From positions 1,612,001-1,676,000 of the forward strand of contig NZ_CP009922.3 of the NCBI RefSeq assembly GCF_000993785.3: 64,000 bases of DNA, written 5' to 3'. A program made the translations under genes and the position numbers. The notes below the pieces were generated by a model. The model ran no database searches, was not told the DNA's origin, and saw only the letters and a list, made by a program, of their open reading frames with translations. Positions 8,319 through 17,536 of this stretch are shown one piece after another (the first letter of the stretch is position 1; each line of letters begins with the position of its first letter). The DNA comes from Streptomyces xiamenensis (lineage in GTDB: Bacteria > Actinomycetota > Actinomycetes > Streptomycetales > Streptomycetaceae).

Positions 8319-11042
8319 TCACCCCACTACCCGTTTGACCTGCGGGATCATCGACCCGGGCGAGGAACGCCAGGCCCGGCTGGCTCCGGTGCGGTCGCCG
8401 GAAGCGTTCACTCCGACGCGAGAGGCCCCCGCCACGCCCGCTCTCACGGCGCCATGCCGCGAGGCGACCTCCGGGACCGGCAGCCCCTCTCGCGTACGCC
8501 TCCCCTCGGCACCCCGGGGACACCGACCGCGCCGGATGATGCCCACGGGCCCTGACCGGCCCTCGACCACGGCCAGTGCGCCGTGCAGATCCGTGCGCAG
8601 GACCATCGCGCCGACGGCATCAAGAGCGTCGAGGGTGCGCGCAGCCGGATGGCCGTAGCCGTTGTCCGCGCCCACCGGGATCAGCGCCAGCCGGGGCCGC
8701 AGCCGCTCCAGCAGCGGCCCGTACTGTTCGCCCGAACCATGGTGCGCGACCTTGAGCACCGCCACCTCGCCCAGTCCCGGATGCGCGGCGAGCAGCCGCC
8801 GTTGGGCCGGTGGCTCCAGGTCGCCCGGCAGCAGAACGGTCAGCCCGCCGGTCCGTACCCACAGCGTCACGCTCGCGTCGTTGGCCCCGTACCCCTGTTC
8901 GGCCGCGTCCGCCGGCGGCCACAGCACCTCCCAGCTCAGCTCCTCCCCCACCGCCGCCCCGGCGCCCACGGCCACCGGCAGCACCGGAATGCCCTCCTCG
9001 GCGGCGGTACGCACCACGAACTCCGCCTGGTCGGCGTCCCGCCATACCGGTGAGGTGTGGATCGCGTCCACCGTGCGGCCCCGCAACACCCCCGGCAGTC
9101 CGGCGACATGGTCGGCGTGGAAGTGGCTGAGCACCAGCAGCGGGATGTACCGCACACCCAGCTCACGCAGACAGCGGTCCACCGCCACCGGGTCAGGACC
9201 CGCGTCCACCACCACCGCAGACCCCGCCCCGGCCGCGAGCACCAGCGCGTCGCCCTGCCCCACGTCGCACACCACCAGCCGCCAGCCCGCCGGCGGCCAG
9301 CCACTCAGGGCCCGGGTCAGCCCCTCCACCGGGGCGGGCCGCAGCACCGCCGCCAGCAACAGCAGGGCACAACCCGCCCCCAGCGCCGGCCGCCGCAGGG
9401 CCCGGCGCAGCAGCGCCACCACCGCCACGGTGAGCACCCCAAGGAGCGCTGCCCCGGCCCAGCCGCCCGGCCAGGCCAGTTCAGCGCCCGGCAGCCCGGC
9501 CCCGGTGCGGGCGATCAGGGCGATCGCCCCGGCGGGCCAGCCCGCCAGCCAGGCCAGCGACTGGGCGAGGGGCATGGCCACCGGCGCGCACACCAGGGCT
9601 GCCCAGCCCGCCACCAGGGCGGGAGCGAAGGCGAGTTCGGCCAGCAGGTTCGCCGGCACCGCCACCAGGCTCATCCGCTCCGTGAACACGACGACCACCG
9701 GCGCGCACACCGCCTGCGCGGCCCCGGCCGCCGCCAGCCCTTCCGCCAGCCTCCCGGGCACCCCACGCCGCCGCAGGGCCGCGCTCCACCGGGGTGCGAG
9801 GACGAGCAGCGCGCCGGTGGCCAGCACCGACAGCAGAAAGCCGAAGGAGCGGGACAGGGTGGGGTCATAGAGGATCAGCAGCAGGGCGGCGGCGGCCAGT
9901 GCGGGCAGCAGTGAGCGGCGCCGGCCGGTGGCGATGGCGAGCAGCGCGATCCCGCCGCAGACGGCGGCCCGCAGCACGCTGGGGCCCGGCCGGCAGATGA
10001 GAACGAACCCCACGAGCAGCCCGCCGCCCAGCACGGCGGTGGTCCGCAGCCCGATCCCCAGCCGCCCGGCCAGACCGCCTCGCTCGGCCCGCCCGGCCGT
10101 CCCCGCGGGCCCGATCAGGACGAACAGCACAATCGCCAGATGGGCGCCGCTGACGACGATGATGTGCGTCAGGTCGGTCGCCTGGACGGCTTCCCGCAGT
10201 TCCGGGGTGATCCGGGAGGCGTCCCCGATGACCAGTGCCGGTACCAGGGCCCGGGCGTCGGGCGGCAGGCCGTCCGTGGCCTCGCGCAGCGACTGACGCA
10301 GCGCTCCGGCGAACCGCTGAGGGCCGCTCGGCGAGGCCGTGAGCAGGGGCGGCCCGTCCCCCAGGACTTTCAGCACGGCCGCGAACTCGCTCTCCCGGCC
10401 GGGCATCGGCTCACCCGTCCTGGCCTCGACCAGCACGCGGGTGGAGGGCAGCAACGCGGCCCACTCCGCCCGGTGTTCGGCCCCCGGGGCGGCCACCAGC
10501 ACGACGGGGCCGCCGCCTTCCGCCTCGCCCGTCATCACGATCACCTCCCCCCGTCGGTTCGCGGCCACCTTCGGGTCGCCGCTGATCTCCACCTCGACGG
10601 TGGTCCGTTCCCCGATCGACTGCGCGAGCGGGCTGCCCCGTACCGCCGCGCCGTGCAGCGCGGCCACCACCGCCCCGGCTCCGGCCGAGAGCAGCGCCAT
10701 GGCCACCGCCACCCACACCCCCGAACGGAGGCACAGCAGCACCGCCAGGGCCAGCCCGACCGCGCCGGCCGCCCCGCCCAGGGCCCACGGCAGCGGCCCG
10801 CCGAGGGCGAGCGCGGCGGCCGCCCACGCGGCGACGGCCGGGGCCACCAACCGCAGGTCCGCCGTCCGGTCCCCGCCGTCGCCGCCGACGGCCGCCAGCG
10901 CTCCGGAGGGCAGGAAGCCGCCACGGGAACCGGCCTGTTCCGTGCCGGCCGCCTTGCACACGTCCTCCGCTCCCGAGGTCTCCCGGCCGTCCTGCCCCGT
11001 GGCGGGCGCCTTCCGCAGGGCGGGGAGCTCAGAGGGTGACAC
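8319..11042 (-). CDS. comEC: ComEC/Rec2-type DNA uptake channel with metallo-beta-lactamase domain
   Basis: The 907-residue polytopic protein has an N-terminal hydrophobic region and a competence domain around LTHIIVVSGAHLAIVL (near residue 295). A series of membrane helices runs to about residue 560. A C-terminal metallo-beta-lactamase domain carries LSHFHADHVAG (HxHxDH, near 636-646) and VAHHGSG. In competent bacteria ComEC moves single strands across the membrane; its role in Streptomyces is unsettled. The start is GTG 11042, overlapping the comEA stop by 14 bases, so the two are probably co-translated. The last 75 or so residues, after GIIRRGRC, are Arg/Gly/Ala-rich and unlike the family, a possible read-through extension. 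Confidence 0.88.
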   Translation of the reverse strand: MSPSELPALRKAPATGQDGRETSGAEDVCKAAGTEQAGSRGGFLPSGALAAVGGDGGDRTADLRLVAPAVAAWAAAALALGGPLPWALGGAAGAVGLALAVLLCLRSGVWVAVAMALLSAGAGAVVAALHGAAVRGSPLAQSIGERTTVEVEISGDPKVAANRRGEVIVMTGEAEGGGPVVLVAAPGAEHRAEWAALLPSTRVLVEARTGEPMPGRESEFAAVLKVLGDGPPLLTASPSGPQRFAGALRQSLREATDGLPPDARALVPALVIGDASRITPELREAVQATDLTHIIVVSGAHLAIVLFVLIGPAGTAGRAERGGLAGRLGIGLRTTAVLGGGLLVGFVLICRPGPSVLRAAVCGGIALLAIATGRRRSLLPALAAAALLLILYDPTLSRSFGFLLSVLATGALLVLAPRWSAALRRRGVPGRLAEGLAAAGAAQAVCAPVVVVFTERMSLVAVPANLLAELAFAPALVAGWAALVCAPVAMPLAQSLAWLAGWPAGAIALIARTGAGLPGAELAWPGGWAGAALLGVLTVAVVALLRRALRRPALGAGCALLLLAAVLRPAPVEGLTRALSGWPPAGWRLVVCDVGQGDALVLAAGAGSAVVVDAGPDPVAVDRCLRELGVRYIPLLVLSHFHADHVAGLPGVLRGRTVDAIHTSPVWRDADQAEFVVRTAAEEGIPVLPVAVGAGAAVGEELSWEVLWPPADAAEQGYGANDASVTLWVRTGGLTVLLPGDLEPPAQRRLLAAHPGLGEVAVLKVAHHGSGEQYGPLLERLRPRLALIPVGADNGYGHPAARTLDALDAVGAMVLRTDLHGALAVVEGRSGPVGIIRRGRCPRGAEGRRTREGLPVPEVASRHGAVRAGVAGASRVGVNASGDRTGASRAWRSSPGSMIPQVKRVVG

Positions 11043-11988
11043 GGGATTCCAGATCGCTCAGCCGGCGTTCGCCGATGCCGGAGACGTCGAGCAGTTGGTC
11101 GACGGAGCTGAAGCCGCCGTGCTGTTCGCGGTAGCCGATGATGTTGCCGGCGAGGACCGGGCCGACGCCCGGCAGCGTCTGCAACTGCTCCGAGGTGGCG
11201 GTGTTGAGACTCACCGGCCCGCCCACCCCGGCAACCACCGCCGCTCCGTCGGCGGCGAACGGCTCGGGCGTGACGCCGACGAGGACCTGTTCGCCGTCGC
11301 TCAGTGCCCTGGCCCGGTTGAGACCGTCCGTGTCCGTGCCGGGCAGCACCCCGCCGGCCGCCTCGACCGCGTCCGCCACCCGCGCGTCGGCGGCCAGGGT
11401 CTGCAGCCCGGGGCTGCGTACCTCACCCGCCACGTCGACGACGAGCGTGGCCGGCTCGCTCTCCTGGCCGGCTGCCTCCCCCGCCCCGGTGTTCTCCCCC
11501 ACCCCGGCCGCGGACGCGGCCGGAGACGGCAGGGCGACCAGCTCCGTGCTCGCCGTGACCGTACTCGGCCGGCCGCTCCAGTAGTGGTGCGCGGCGAATC
11601 CGGCCGCCACCACCAGCACCACGGCCAGGGCCGCCAGCGTTCGCGGTTCCACGGCGCAGCGGTCCAGCAGGGCCAGCCGTAACCGCACCCGCCACGGCAG
11701 CGGCGCCCCGCCCGCCGCCTCCCGTGGCGGCGGCGGATCGGGCTCCGCCGGTGCCCTGGACAGCACCCGCGCGCCCGCCGCCCCGACATCCGGCAGCGGA
11801 GGCCCCGCCGCCCCGGTGGCCCGGCTCACCTCCCGGGGGAACAGCTCCCCCGCCCGCCGCCGGGCGCCCGGTGCCTCCGCGTTCGGCGGCCGGTCCGCGC
11901 CCGGCCGCCTGCCGGTGGCCGCCCGCTTGCCGCCCCGGATCGCCCTACCGGCCCCGGACCTGCTCGTCTTCCCGCTGTCGATCTCCAT
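11029..11988 (-). CDS. comEA: ComEA-family helix-hairpin-helix DNA-binding protein
   Basis: The 319-residue protein has a long basic, Pro-rich cytoplasmic N-terminus (about 110 residues) and one membrane helix (TLAALAVVLVVAAGFAAHHYW). An SLBB domain (LVVDVAGEVRSPGLQTL) follows, then a tandem helix-hairpin-helix tail starting LNTATSEQLQTLPGVGP. ComEA binds double-stranded DNA at the outer face of the membrane and hands it to ComEC. I chose ATG 11988 (MEIDSGK) because the 29 residues encoded upstream lack coding character. The N-terminal extension is much longer than in Bacillus but usual in actinobacteria. Confidence 0.9.
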   Translation of the reverse strand: MEIDSGKTSRSGAGRAIRGGKRAATGRRPGADRPPNAEAPGARRRAGELFPREVSRATGAAGPPLPDVGAAGARVLSRAPAEPDPPPPREAAGGAPLPWRVRLRLALLDRCAVEPRTLAALAVVLVVAAGFAAHHYWSGRPSTVTASTELVALPSPAASAAGVGENTGAGEAAGQESEPATLVVDVAGEVRSPGLQTLAADARVADAVEAAGGVLPGTDTDGLNRARALSDGEQVLVGVTPEPFAADGAAVVAGVGGPVSLNTATSEQLQTLPGVGPVLAGNIIGYREQHGGFSSVDQLLDVSGIGERRLSDLESRVTL

Positions 11989-12129
11989 GGGCAGGACCGT
12001 ACGGACATTCCCCCAGCAGCGGGGAACAGCGCCGGATTTTGTGGACAACCCGGCACCTGTGGATAACTCCGTCACTCATGTGAGTGACGACCGCCGGCCC
12101 CTCACCCCGACCAGCGCCCATCCGCCCGC

Positions 12130-12975
12130 CTACTTCGGGGCGATCACAGCCCCCAGCAGCCCCGGCCCGGTGTGCGCACCGATCACCGCGCCCACCTCAC
12201 TCACCTGCACGTCCTCCACCCCCGGAATCCGCTCCCGCAGCCGCTCGGCGAGCGCCACCGCCCGTTCCTCCGCCGCGAGATGGTGCACCGCGACCTCCAC
12301 CGGGCCAAGACCCGCGTGACCGACGGCCAGTTCCTCCAGCCGCGCGATCGCCTTCCCCGCCGTGCGGACCTTCTCCAGCGGCTCGATCCGCCCCTCCACC
12401 AGCTCCAGCAGCGGCTTCACCGCCAGCGCGGACCCCAGCAGCGCCTGCGCCGCACCGATCCGCCCGCCCCTGCGCAGATGCTCCAGGGTGTCCACGTAGA
12501 AGTACGCCCGCGTCGACTGGGCCCGCTTGACCGCCGCCGCCACCGCCTCGTCCGCCGAGCCGCCCGCCTCCGCCGTCTCGGCGGCCGCCAGCACGCTGAA
12601 CCCCAGCGCCATGGTGGCCATCCCGCTGTCCACCACCCGCACCGGCAGCGGCGCGTCCCGGCCCGCCAGCACCGCCGCGTCGTACGTCCCGGAGATCTCC
12701 GCCGACAGGTGCAGCGAGACCACGGCCTCCGCGCCCTCCTCGGCCGCCCGCCGGTACGCCGCCGCGAACGTCTCGGGGCTGGGCCGGGAGGTGGTCACCG
12801 GCAGCCGCTCCCGCAGCGCCCGCTCCAGCCGCCGCGCCGCGTCCGGCGTACCGTCCGGCACGGCCTCGCCGCCCAGCACCACCGTCAACGGGACGGAGGT
12901 GATCGCGTGCCGCGTCAGCTCCGCCGGCGGCAGATAGGCGGTGGAATCGGTGACGATGGCGACAGATCGGGGCAT
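12130..12975 (-). CDS. DegV family fatty-acid-binding protein
   Basis: The 281-residue protein starts at ATG 12975 and begins VAIVTDSTAYLP, the DegV hallmark in which the Ser/Thr contact the fatty acid carboxylate. Other signatures are PLTVVLGGE, TSRPSPETF, LSAEISGTYDAA and LEHLRRGGRIG. FakB proteins of this family present fatty acids to the kinase FakA; no FakA gene is in the window. It lies upstream of comEA on the same strand across a 141-base gap. Confidence 0.93.
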   Translation of the reverse strand: MPRSVAIVTDSTAYLPPAELTRHAITSVPLTVVLGGEAVPDGTPDAARRLERALRERLPVTTSRPSPETFAAAYRRAAEEGAEAVVSLHLSAEISGTYDAAVLAGRDAPLPVRVVDSGMATMALGFSVLAAAETAEAGGSADEAVAAAVKRAQSTRAYFYVDTLEHLRRGGRIGAAQALLGSALAVKPLLELVEGRIEPLEKVRTAGKAIARLEELAVGHAGLGPVEVAVHHLAAEERAVALAERLRERIPGVEDVQVSEVGAVIGAHTGPGLLGAVIAPK

Positions 12976-12998
12976 GGTCCGGAGATTAGCGGACGTCC

Positions 12999-13598
12999 CT
13001 ACCGGCGCTCCTGCGGCCCCTTGCCGCCCTCGATACCGGGCTCCGGCTGCGCGGCGGGCGCCCAGTGGCGCAGCGCGCTGGCCTCCACCGCGATCTGTTC
13101 GTGCAGCGCGTTCAGCGCGTCCGCGTCGTGCCGGTGCGCCCGTTCCAGGGCCGCCTGCCGCAGCGAGTCGGCCGACCGTACGATGCGCTGGGCCCGCTCC
13201 CGCAGCGCGGGCAGCCGGGACGCCACCCACCCCCGGTCCGGGTCGCCCGCCACCAGCGTCTCCAGCTCGCCGTCCAGCTGCCGTGCGTGCCCGTACAGCT
13301 GGTCCAGCAGCGCCAGCGACTCGCGCAGCGCCGGATCGTCGGCCGCCCCCGCCCGCAGCACGCCCCGGGTGCCGTCCAGCGCCGAGCGCAGTTCCCTGCG
13401 GGTCCGCGCGGCCTCCCCGATCACCCCGGGCTGCACCGCGCGGGCCGCCAGAGTGGCCTCCGAGACCGTGCGGTTCACCTTCTGGCGCAGCTCGCGCCCC
13501 GCCCGCTCGGCCCGCCGTTTCACCGACCGCACCGTGCGGACCGCCAGCGCCACGAACACCAGGAAGGTCAGCACCATCACCGCGACAGCGATCTCCAT
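12999..13598 (-). CDS. Membrane-anchored coiled-coil protein, function unknown
   Basis: The 199-residue protein starts at ATG 13598 with one membrane helix (EIAVAVMVLTFLVFVALAV), then a basic KRRAERAGRELRQ stretch. A long helical region rich in Arg, Glu, Leu and Ala follows and is likely coiled coil. The C-terminus is Pro/Gly/Glu-rich. It sits between leuS and the DegV gene with short gaps (23 and 134 bases) and is conserved at this position in Streptomyces as far as I recall. No enzymatic motif is present. Confidence 0.8.
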   Translation of the reverse strand: MEIAVAVMVLTFLVFVALAVRTVRSVKRRAERAGRELRQKVNRTVSEATLAARAVQPGVIGEAARTRRELRSALDGTRGVLRAGAADDPALRESLALLDQLYGHARQLDGELETLVAGDPDRGWVASRLPALRERAQRIVRSADSLRQAALERAHRHDADALNALHEQIAVEASALRHWAPAAQPEPGIEGGKGPQERR

Positions 13599-13732
13599 CC
13601 CGCCCTCCACACATCCGTGCCACACACAGTCCTGGCCACCAGCGTAGGCGGACCGCCCCCGAATGGGGACGGGGCCGGACCCGGAAGAAACCCGGATCCC
13701 GCCCCGCACCCGTCGCTCAGCCGCTCAGCCGC

Positions 13733-16594
13733 TCACGCGGGAACGATGTTCACCAGCTTCGGCGCGCGCACGATCACCTTGCGCACCCCGGCCCCGCCCA
13801 GCGCCGCGACGACACCGGGATCGCCCAGCGCCAGCGCCTCCAGCTCGGCGTCGTCGATCCCCGGCGGCACCTCCAGCCGCGCCTTCACCTTCCCCTTCAC
13901 CTGCACCACGCACGTGACCGTCTCCTCGACCACGTACGCCGGATCGGCGACCGGGAAGTCCGCGTGCGCGACGCTGCCACCCTCGTGCCCCAGCCGGTGC
14001 CACAGCTCCTCGGCGATGTGCGGGGCCAGCGGCGCCGTCAGCAGCACCAGGGTCTCCGCGACCTGGCGCGGAACGGCCCCGCCCCGCTTGGTCACGTAGT
14101 TGTTCAGCTCGGTGATCTTGGCGATGGCGGTGTTGAAGCGCAGCCCCTGCAGATCGCGGGTCACCCCGTCGATCGCCCGGTGCACGGCCCGCAGCATCTC
14201 CTCGTCCGGCGCGTCCTCCGTCACCGTCACGTCGCCGGTGGTCTCGTCCAGCACGTTGCGCCACAGCCGCTGCAGCAGCCGGTACTGCCCGACGACCGCC
14301 CGTGTCTCCCACGGCCGCGAGACGTCCAGCGGACCCATCGCCATCTCGTACAGGCGCAGCGTGTCCGCGCCGTACTGCGCGGCGATGTCGTCGGGCGAGA
14401 TGGCGTTCTTCAGCGACTTGCCGATCTTGCCCAGCTCGCGGGTGACCTGCTCGCCGCCCCACCAGTACGTGCCGCCCTCGCGCTCCTCCACCTCGGCGGC
14501 GGGCACCGGGAAGCCGCGCGCGTCACGGTAGACGTACGCCTGGATCATGCCCTGGTTGAACAGCTTGTGGTACGGCTCGGCCGAGGACACGTGTCCCAGG
14601 TCGAACAGCACCTTGTGCCAGAACCGCGCGTACAGCAGGTGCAGCACCGCGTGCTCGGCGCCGCCCACGTACAGGTCCACGCCCCCGGTGGGCATGCCCT
14701 CGCGCGGGCCCATCCAGTAGCGCTCGATCTCCGGGTCCACCAGCCGCTCGCTGTTGTGCGGGTCCAGGTAGCGCAGGTGGTACCAGCAGGAGCCGGCCCA
14801 GTTGGGCATGGTGTTGGTCTCGCGCCGGTAGCGCTGGGGGCCGCGCCCGTCCCCCAGGTCCAGGGTGACGTGCACCCACTCCTCATTGCGGGACAGCGGC
14901 GTCTCGGGCTGGGTGTCGGCGTCCTGCGGGTCGAAGGTGCGCGGCGTGTAGTCGTCCACCTCCGGCAGTTCCAGCGGCAGCTGGGAGGCGGGCAGCGCGT
15001 GCGCGATGCCGTCCTCGTCGTACACGATGGGGAACGGCTCGCCCCAGTACCGCTGCCGGCTGAACAGCCAGTCACGCAGCCGGTAGTTGACGGTGCCCTC
15101 GCCCAGGCCGCGGTCCGCCAGCCACGCCGTGATCGCCGCCTTGGCGTCCTCGACCCCCAGCCCGTCCAGCGACACCTCGGAGGAGGCCGAGTTGATCAGC
15201 CGCGCGTCCTTGGCGTTGAACGCGTCGTCCCACGCGGCCGGGTCCGTGCCCCGCCCGTCCGTGGGCTCCACCACGCAGCGCATCGGCAGCTCGAAGGCAC
15301 GCGCGAAGGCGAAGTCCCGGCTGTCGTGCGCCGGCACCGCCATGATCGCGCCGGTGCCGTAGCCCATCAGCACGTAGTCGGCGATGAACACGGGAACGCG
15401 CTCGCCGTTGACCGGGTTGGTGGCGTACGCGCCGGTGAACACCCCGGTCTTGACCTTGGCGTCCGCCTGCCGCTCCACGTCCGACTTGGCCGCCGCCTGC
15501 TTGCGGTACGCGGCCACCGCCGCGCCAGGCGTGGCGTGCCCACCCGTCCACACCGCGTGGGTGCCCTGCGGCCACGCGGCCGGCACGATCGCGTCGACCA
15601 GGTGGTGCTCGGGCGCCAGCACCATGTAGGTGGCGCCGAACAGCGTGTCCTGACGCGTCGTGAAGACCGTGACCGCGCCTCCGTCGCCCGGCTCGCCCAC
15701 CTGGAAGTCGACCCGCGCGCCCTCCGAGCGGCCGATCCAGTTGCGCTGCTGCAGCTTGATGGCCTCGGGCCAGTCCACCGTGTCCAGGTCGTCCGCCAGC
15801 CGGTCGGCGTAGGCGGTGATCCGCATGTTCCACTGGCGCAGCTTGGACTTGAAGACCGGGAAGTTGCCGCGCTCGGAGCGACCGTCGGCGGTCACCTCCT
15901 CGTTGGCCAGCACCGTGCCCAGGCCGGGGCACCAGTTGACGGGCGCGTCGGAGGCGTACGCCAGCCGGTACCCGGTCAGCACGTCGGCCCGCTGCGCCGC
16001 CGTCAGCTCACTCCACGGCTGCCCGTCCGGGGTCTCGCGGGTGCCGGCCTCGAACTCGGCGACCAGCTCGGCGATGGGCCGGGCCCGGCCGGCGCCGGTG
16101 TCGTACCAGGAGTTGAAGATCTGCAGGAAGATCCACTGCGTCCAGCGGTAGTACTCCGGGTCGATGGTGGCGACGGTGCGCCGCTTGTCGTAGCCCAGGC
16201 CCAGCCGCCGCAGCTGCGCCTCGTACTTCTCGATGTTCGTCTCGGTGGACACCCGCGGGTGGGTGCCGGTCTGCACGGCGTACTGCTCGGCGGGCAGGCC
16301 GAACGCGTCGTACCCCAGCGTGTGCAGGACGTTGTGGCCGCTCATCCGCAGGAAGCGGGCGTACACGTCGGTGGCGATGTAGCCCAGCGGATGTCCCACG
16401 TGCAGGCCCGCGCCCGAGGGGTACGGAAACATGTCCATGATGAACTTCTTGGGCCGGGCCGCCTGCGCCGGGTCATCCGCCAGGTCACCCGAAGGGTTGG
16501 GCGTGCGGTACGTGCCGTGCTGCTCCCACCAGTCCTGCCAGCGTGCCTCGATGTCCGCTGCCAGGGCGGCGTCGTACTTCTGTGTCTCGCTCAT
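13733..16594 (-). CDS. leuS: Leucyl-tRNA synthetase
   Basis: The 953-residue class I synthetase charges tRNA-Leu. The HIGH region reads [15 protein letters not shown] near residue 50. The CP1 editing domain includes [19 protein letters not shown]. The KMSKS loop reads KIGKSLKN near residue 721, a variant with Ile-Gly in place of Met-Ser. The C-terminal anticodon-binding and LeuRS-specific domains follow. I chose ATG 16594 (MSETQKYD), preceded by GAGGACC. An in-frame ATG at 16633 lies directly on the T-run of a terminator and is not credible. Expression is probably controlled by the leader peptide and terminator upstream. Confidence 0.97.
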   Translation of the reverse strand: MSETQKYDAALAADIEARWQDWWEQHGTYRTPNPSGDLADDPAQAARPKKFIMDMFPYPSGAGLHVGHPLGYIATDVYARFLRMSGHNVLHTLGYDAFGLPAEQYAVQTGTHPRVSTETNIEKYEAQLRRLGLGYDKRRTVATIDPEYYRWTQWIFLQIFNSWYDTGAGRARPIAELVAEFEAGTRETPDGQPWSELTAAQRADVLTGYRLAYASDAPVNWCPGLGTVLANEEVTADGRSERGNFPVFKSKLRQWNMRITAYADRLADDLDTVDWPEAIKLQQRNWIGRSEGARVDFQVGEPGDGGAVTVFTTRQDTLFGATYMVLAPEHHLVDAIVPAAWPQGTHAVWTGGHATPGAAVAAYRKQAAAKSDVERQADAKVKTGVFTGAYATNPVNGERVPVFIADYVLMGYGTGAIMAVPAHDSRDFAFARAFELPMRCVVEPTDGRGTDPAAWDDAFNAKDARLINSASSEVSLDGLGVEDAKAAITAWLADRGLGEGTVNYRLRDWLFSRQRYWGEPFPIVYDEDGIAHALPASQLPLELPEVDDYTPRTFDPQDADTQPETPLSRNEEWVHVTLDLGDGRGPQRYRRETNTMPNWAGSCWYHLRYLDPHNSERLVDPEIERYWMGPREGMPTGGVDLYVGGAEHAVLHLLYARFWHKVLFDLGHVSSAEPYHKLFNQGMIQAYVYRDARGFPVPAAEVEEREGGTYWWGGEQVTRELGKIGKSLKNAISPDDIAAQYGADTLRLYEMAMGPLDVSRPWETRAVVGQYRLLQRLWRNVLDETTGDVTVTEDAPDEEMLRAVHRAIDGVTRDLQGLRFNTAIAKITELNNYVTKRGGAVPRQVAETLVLLTAPLAPHIAEELWHRLGHEGGSVAHADFPVADPAYVVEETVTCVVQVKGKVKARLEVPPGIDDAELEALALGDPGVVAALGGAGVRKVIVRAPKLVNIVPA

Positions 16595-16634
16595 GGTCCT
16601 CGAAGCTCCATCGGGTCGTCTCTGCCGCGCCATG

Positions 16635-16658
16635 AAAAAACCCCTCGCACAGGAGGGG
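16635..16658 (-). terminator. Intrinsic terminator of the leuS leader (attenuator)
   Basis: On the minus strand CCCCTC (16653-16658) pairs with GAGGGG (16641-16646) around the loop CTGTGC and is followed at once by six T residues (16635-16640). T-runs are rare in this DNA, so a compact GC stem plus U6 just before leuS strongly suggests regulated termination. Confidence 0.8.
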
Positions 16659-16707
16659 GTCGCCGCGCCGATTCCGGGCCCGGCTCAGCGGCGGGACCGG
16701 CGGTGAC

Positions 16708-16746
16708 TCAGCGCGGCCGGCTAAGCAGAAGGCGTACGGCACGCAT
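16708..16746 (-). CDS. Candidate leuS leader peptide MRAVRLLLSRPR
   Basis: A 12-residue reading frame starts at ATG 16746 and ends with TGA at 16708-16710. It contains three consecutive leucine codons, CTT CTG CTT. Two of them are CTT, a rare codon in such GC-rich DNA. An intrinsic terminator follows 49 bases downstream of its stop, and leuS begins 113 bases downstream. This is the layout of a classical leucine-responsive transcription attenuator: a stalled ribosome when Leu-tRNA is scarce would favour read-through. GAGG lies only two bases before the ATG, and TATTCT six bases before it could be a -10 box giving a leaderless mRNA. An in-frame GTG six codons upstream is an alternative start. 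Confidence 0.7.
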   Translation of the reverse strand: MRAVRLLLSRPR

Positions 16747-16777
16747 GGCCTCAGAATACCGCACGGGGACAAACCGA

Positions 16778-16810
16778 AAGCGGGCCATCCATCAACTGGA
16801 TGACCCGCTT
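16778..16810. terminator. Strong 14-bp hairpin after tRNA-Ala
   Basis: AAGCGGGCCATCCA at 16778-16791 pairs with TGGATGACCCGCTT at 16797-16810 (one wobble or mismatch) around a five-base loop. It lies between the 3' end of the tRNA gene and the leuS leader, so it most likely ends the tRNA transcript and insulates the leuS leader. Confidence 0.7.
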
Positions 16811-16818
16811 GGTGATTG

Positions 16819-16891
<73 letters not shown>

Positions 16892-17021
16892 TTGTTCTGT
16901 TGTTCCCCGCCGGGCTTCCTTCCGGTTTCCCTTCCGGCCCCTTGCGGCGATGCCCTTACTCTACACACTCACCGGGGTGGTTTGCCAAATCGGCTGCGGC
17001 GGCCCGCCGTCCGGGGGTTCA

Positions 17022-17327
17022 TCAGGCACTCGCGAAGGAGTAGAACCGCTTCAGCGCACAGTGCTCGTCCAGCAGCCGGCCATAGATCGGCTCGCCCTCC
17101 AGCTCCCGGTACACCTCGATCGGGTCGCCCTTGATGATGAGCGCCCGCGCGCACTCCACGCACCAGTACTGATAGTCCGTGTTCACGGGCTGGAGATCAC
17201 GGACGATGGGCGTACCGCAGCCGCACCAGTCGCACTTCCTGCTGTGGGCACCCAAGGGAAACGCCTCCGTCAACGCCGGACAGGCCAAGCCGGGGACCCC
17301 TCGCCCGACGCCTTCCGATTGTGCCAC
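17022..17327 (-). CDS. Small zinc-ribbon-like protein, function unknown
   Basis: The 101-residue frame contains two cysteine pairs, CDWCGCG and CVEC, spaced about 26 residues apart, as expected for a zinc ribbon. It then has an acidic/aromatic helix GDPIEVYRELEGEPIYGRLLDEH. The start is uncertain: GTG 17327 is the first start codon, while the conserved-looking core begins near AFPLGAHSRKCDWCG. The gene lies just upstream of tRNA-Ala on the same strand. Similar small proteins occur at this place in Streptomyces; no function is known to me. Confidence 0.7.
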   Translation of the reverse strand: MAQSEGVGRGVPGLACPALTEAFPLGAHSRKCDWCGCGTPIVRDLQPVNTDYQYWCVECARALIIKGDPIEVYRELEGEPIYGRLLDEHCALKRFYSFASA

Positions 17328-17536
17328 GCGGGACCCCGGCGAATAAGTCCCGCGTCACACGTCGTGAGCGAAGGGAGACGCTTTCGAGATCGGCGTCACC
17401 CTCGCCGCCCGCGCCGCACGTGCCCACCAAGCCGTACGGGCGTCGGCTACCCGCCGACGCCCGTGCCACACCCCGCCGCCGGGTCACCCCGGCGCTGCCG
17501 CTCCCCCTCGGGTCCCGCCGCCTGTCAGACGTCGTC

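Noticed and set aside
16595..16760. T-box riboswitch before leuS
   Set aside because: No T-box consensus sequence or specifier loop was seen; a leader peptide with a terminator explains the region better.
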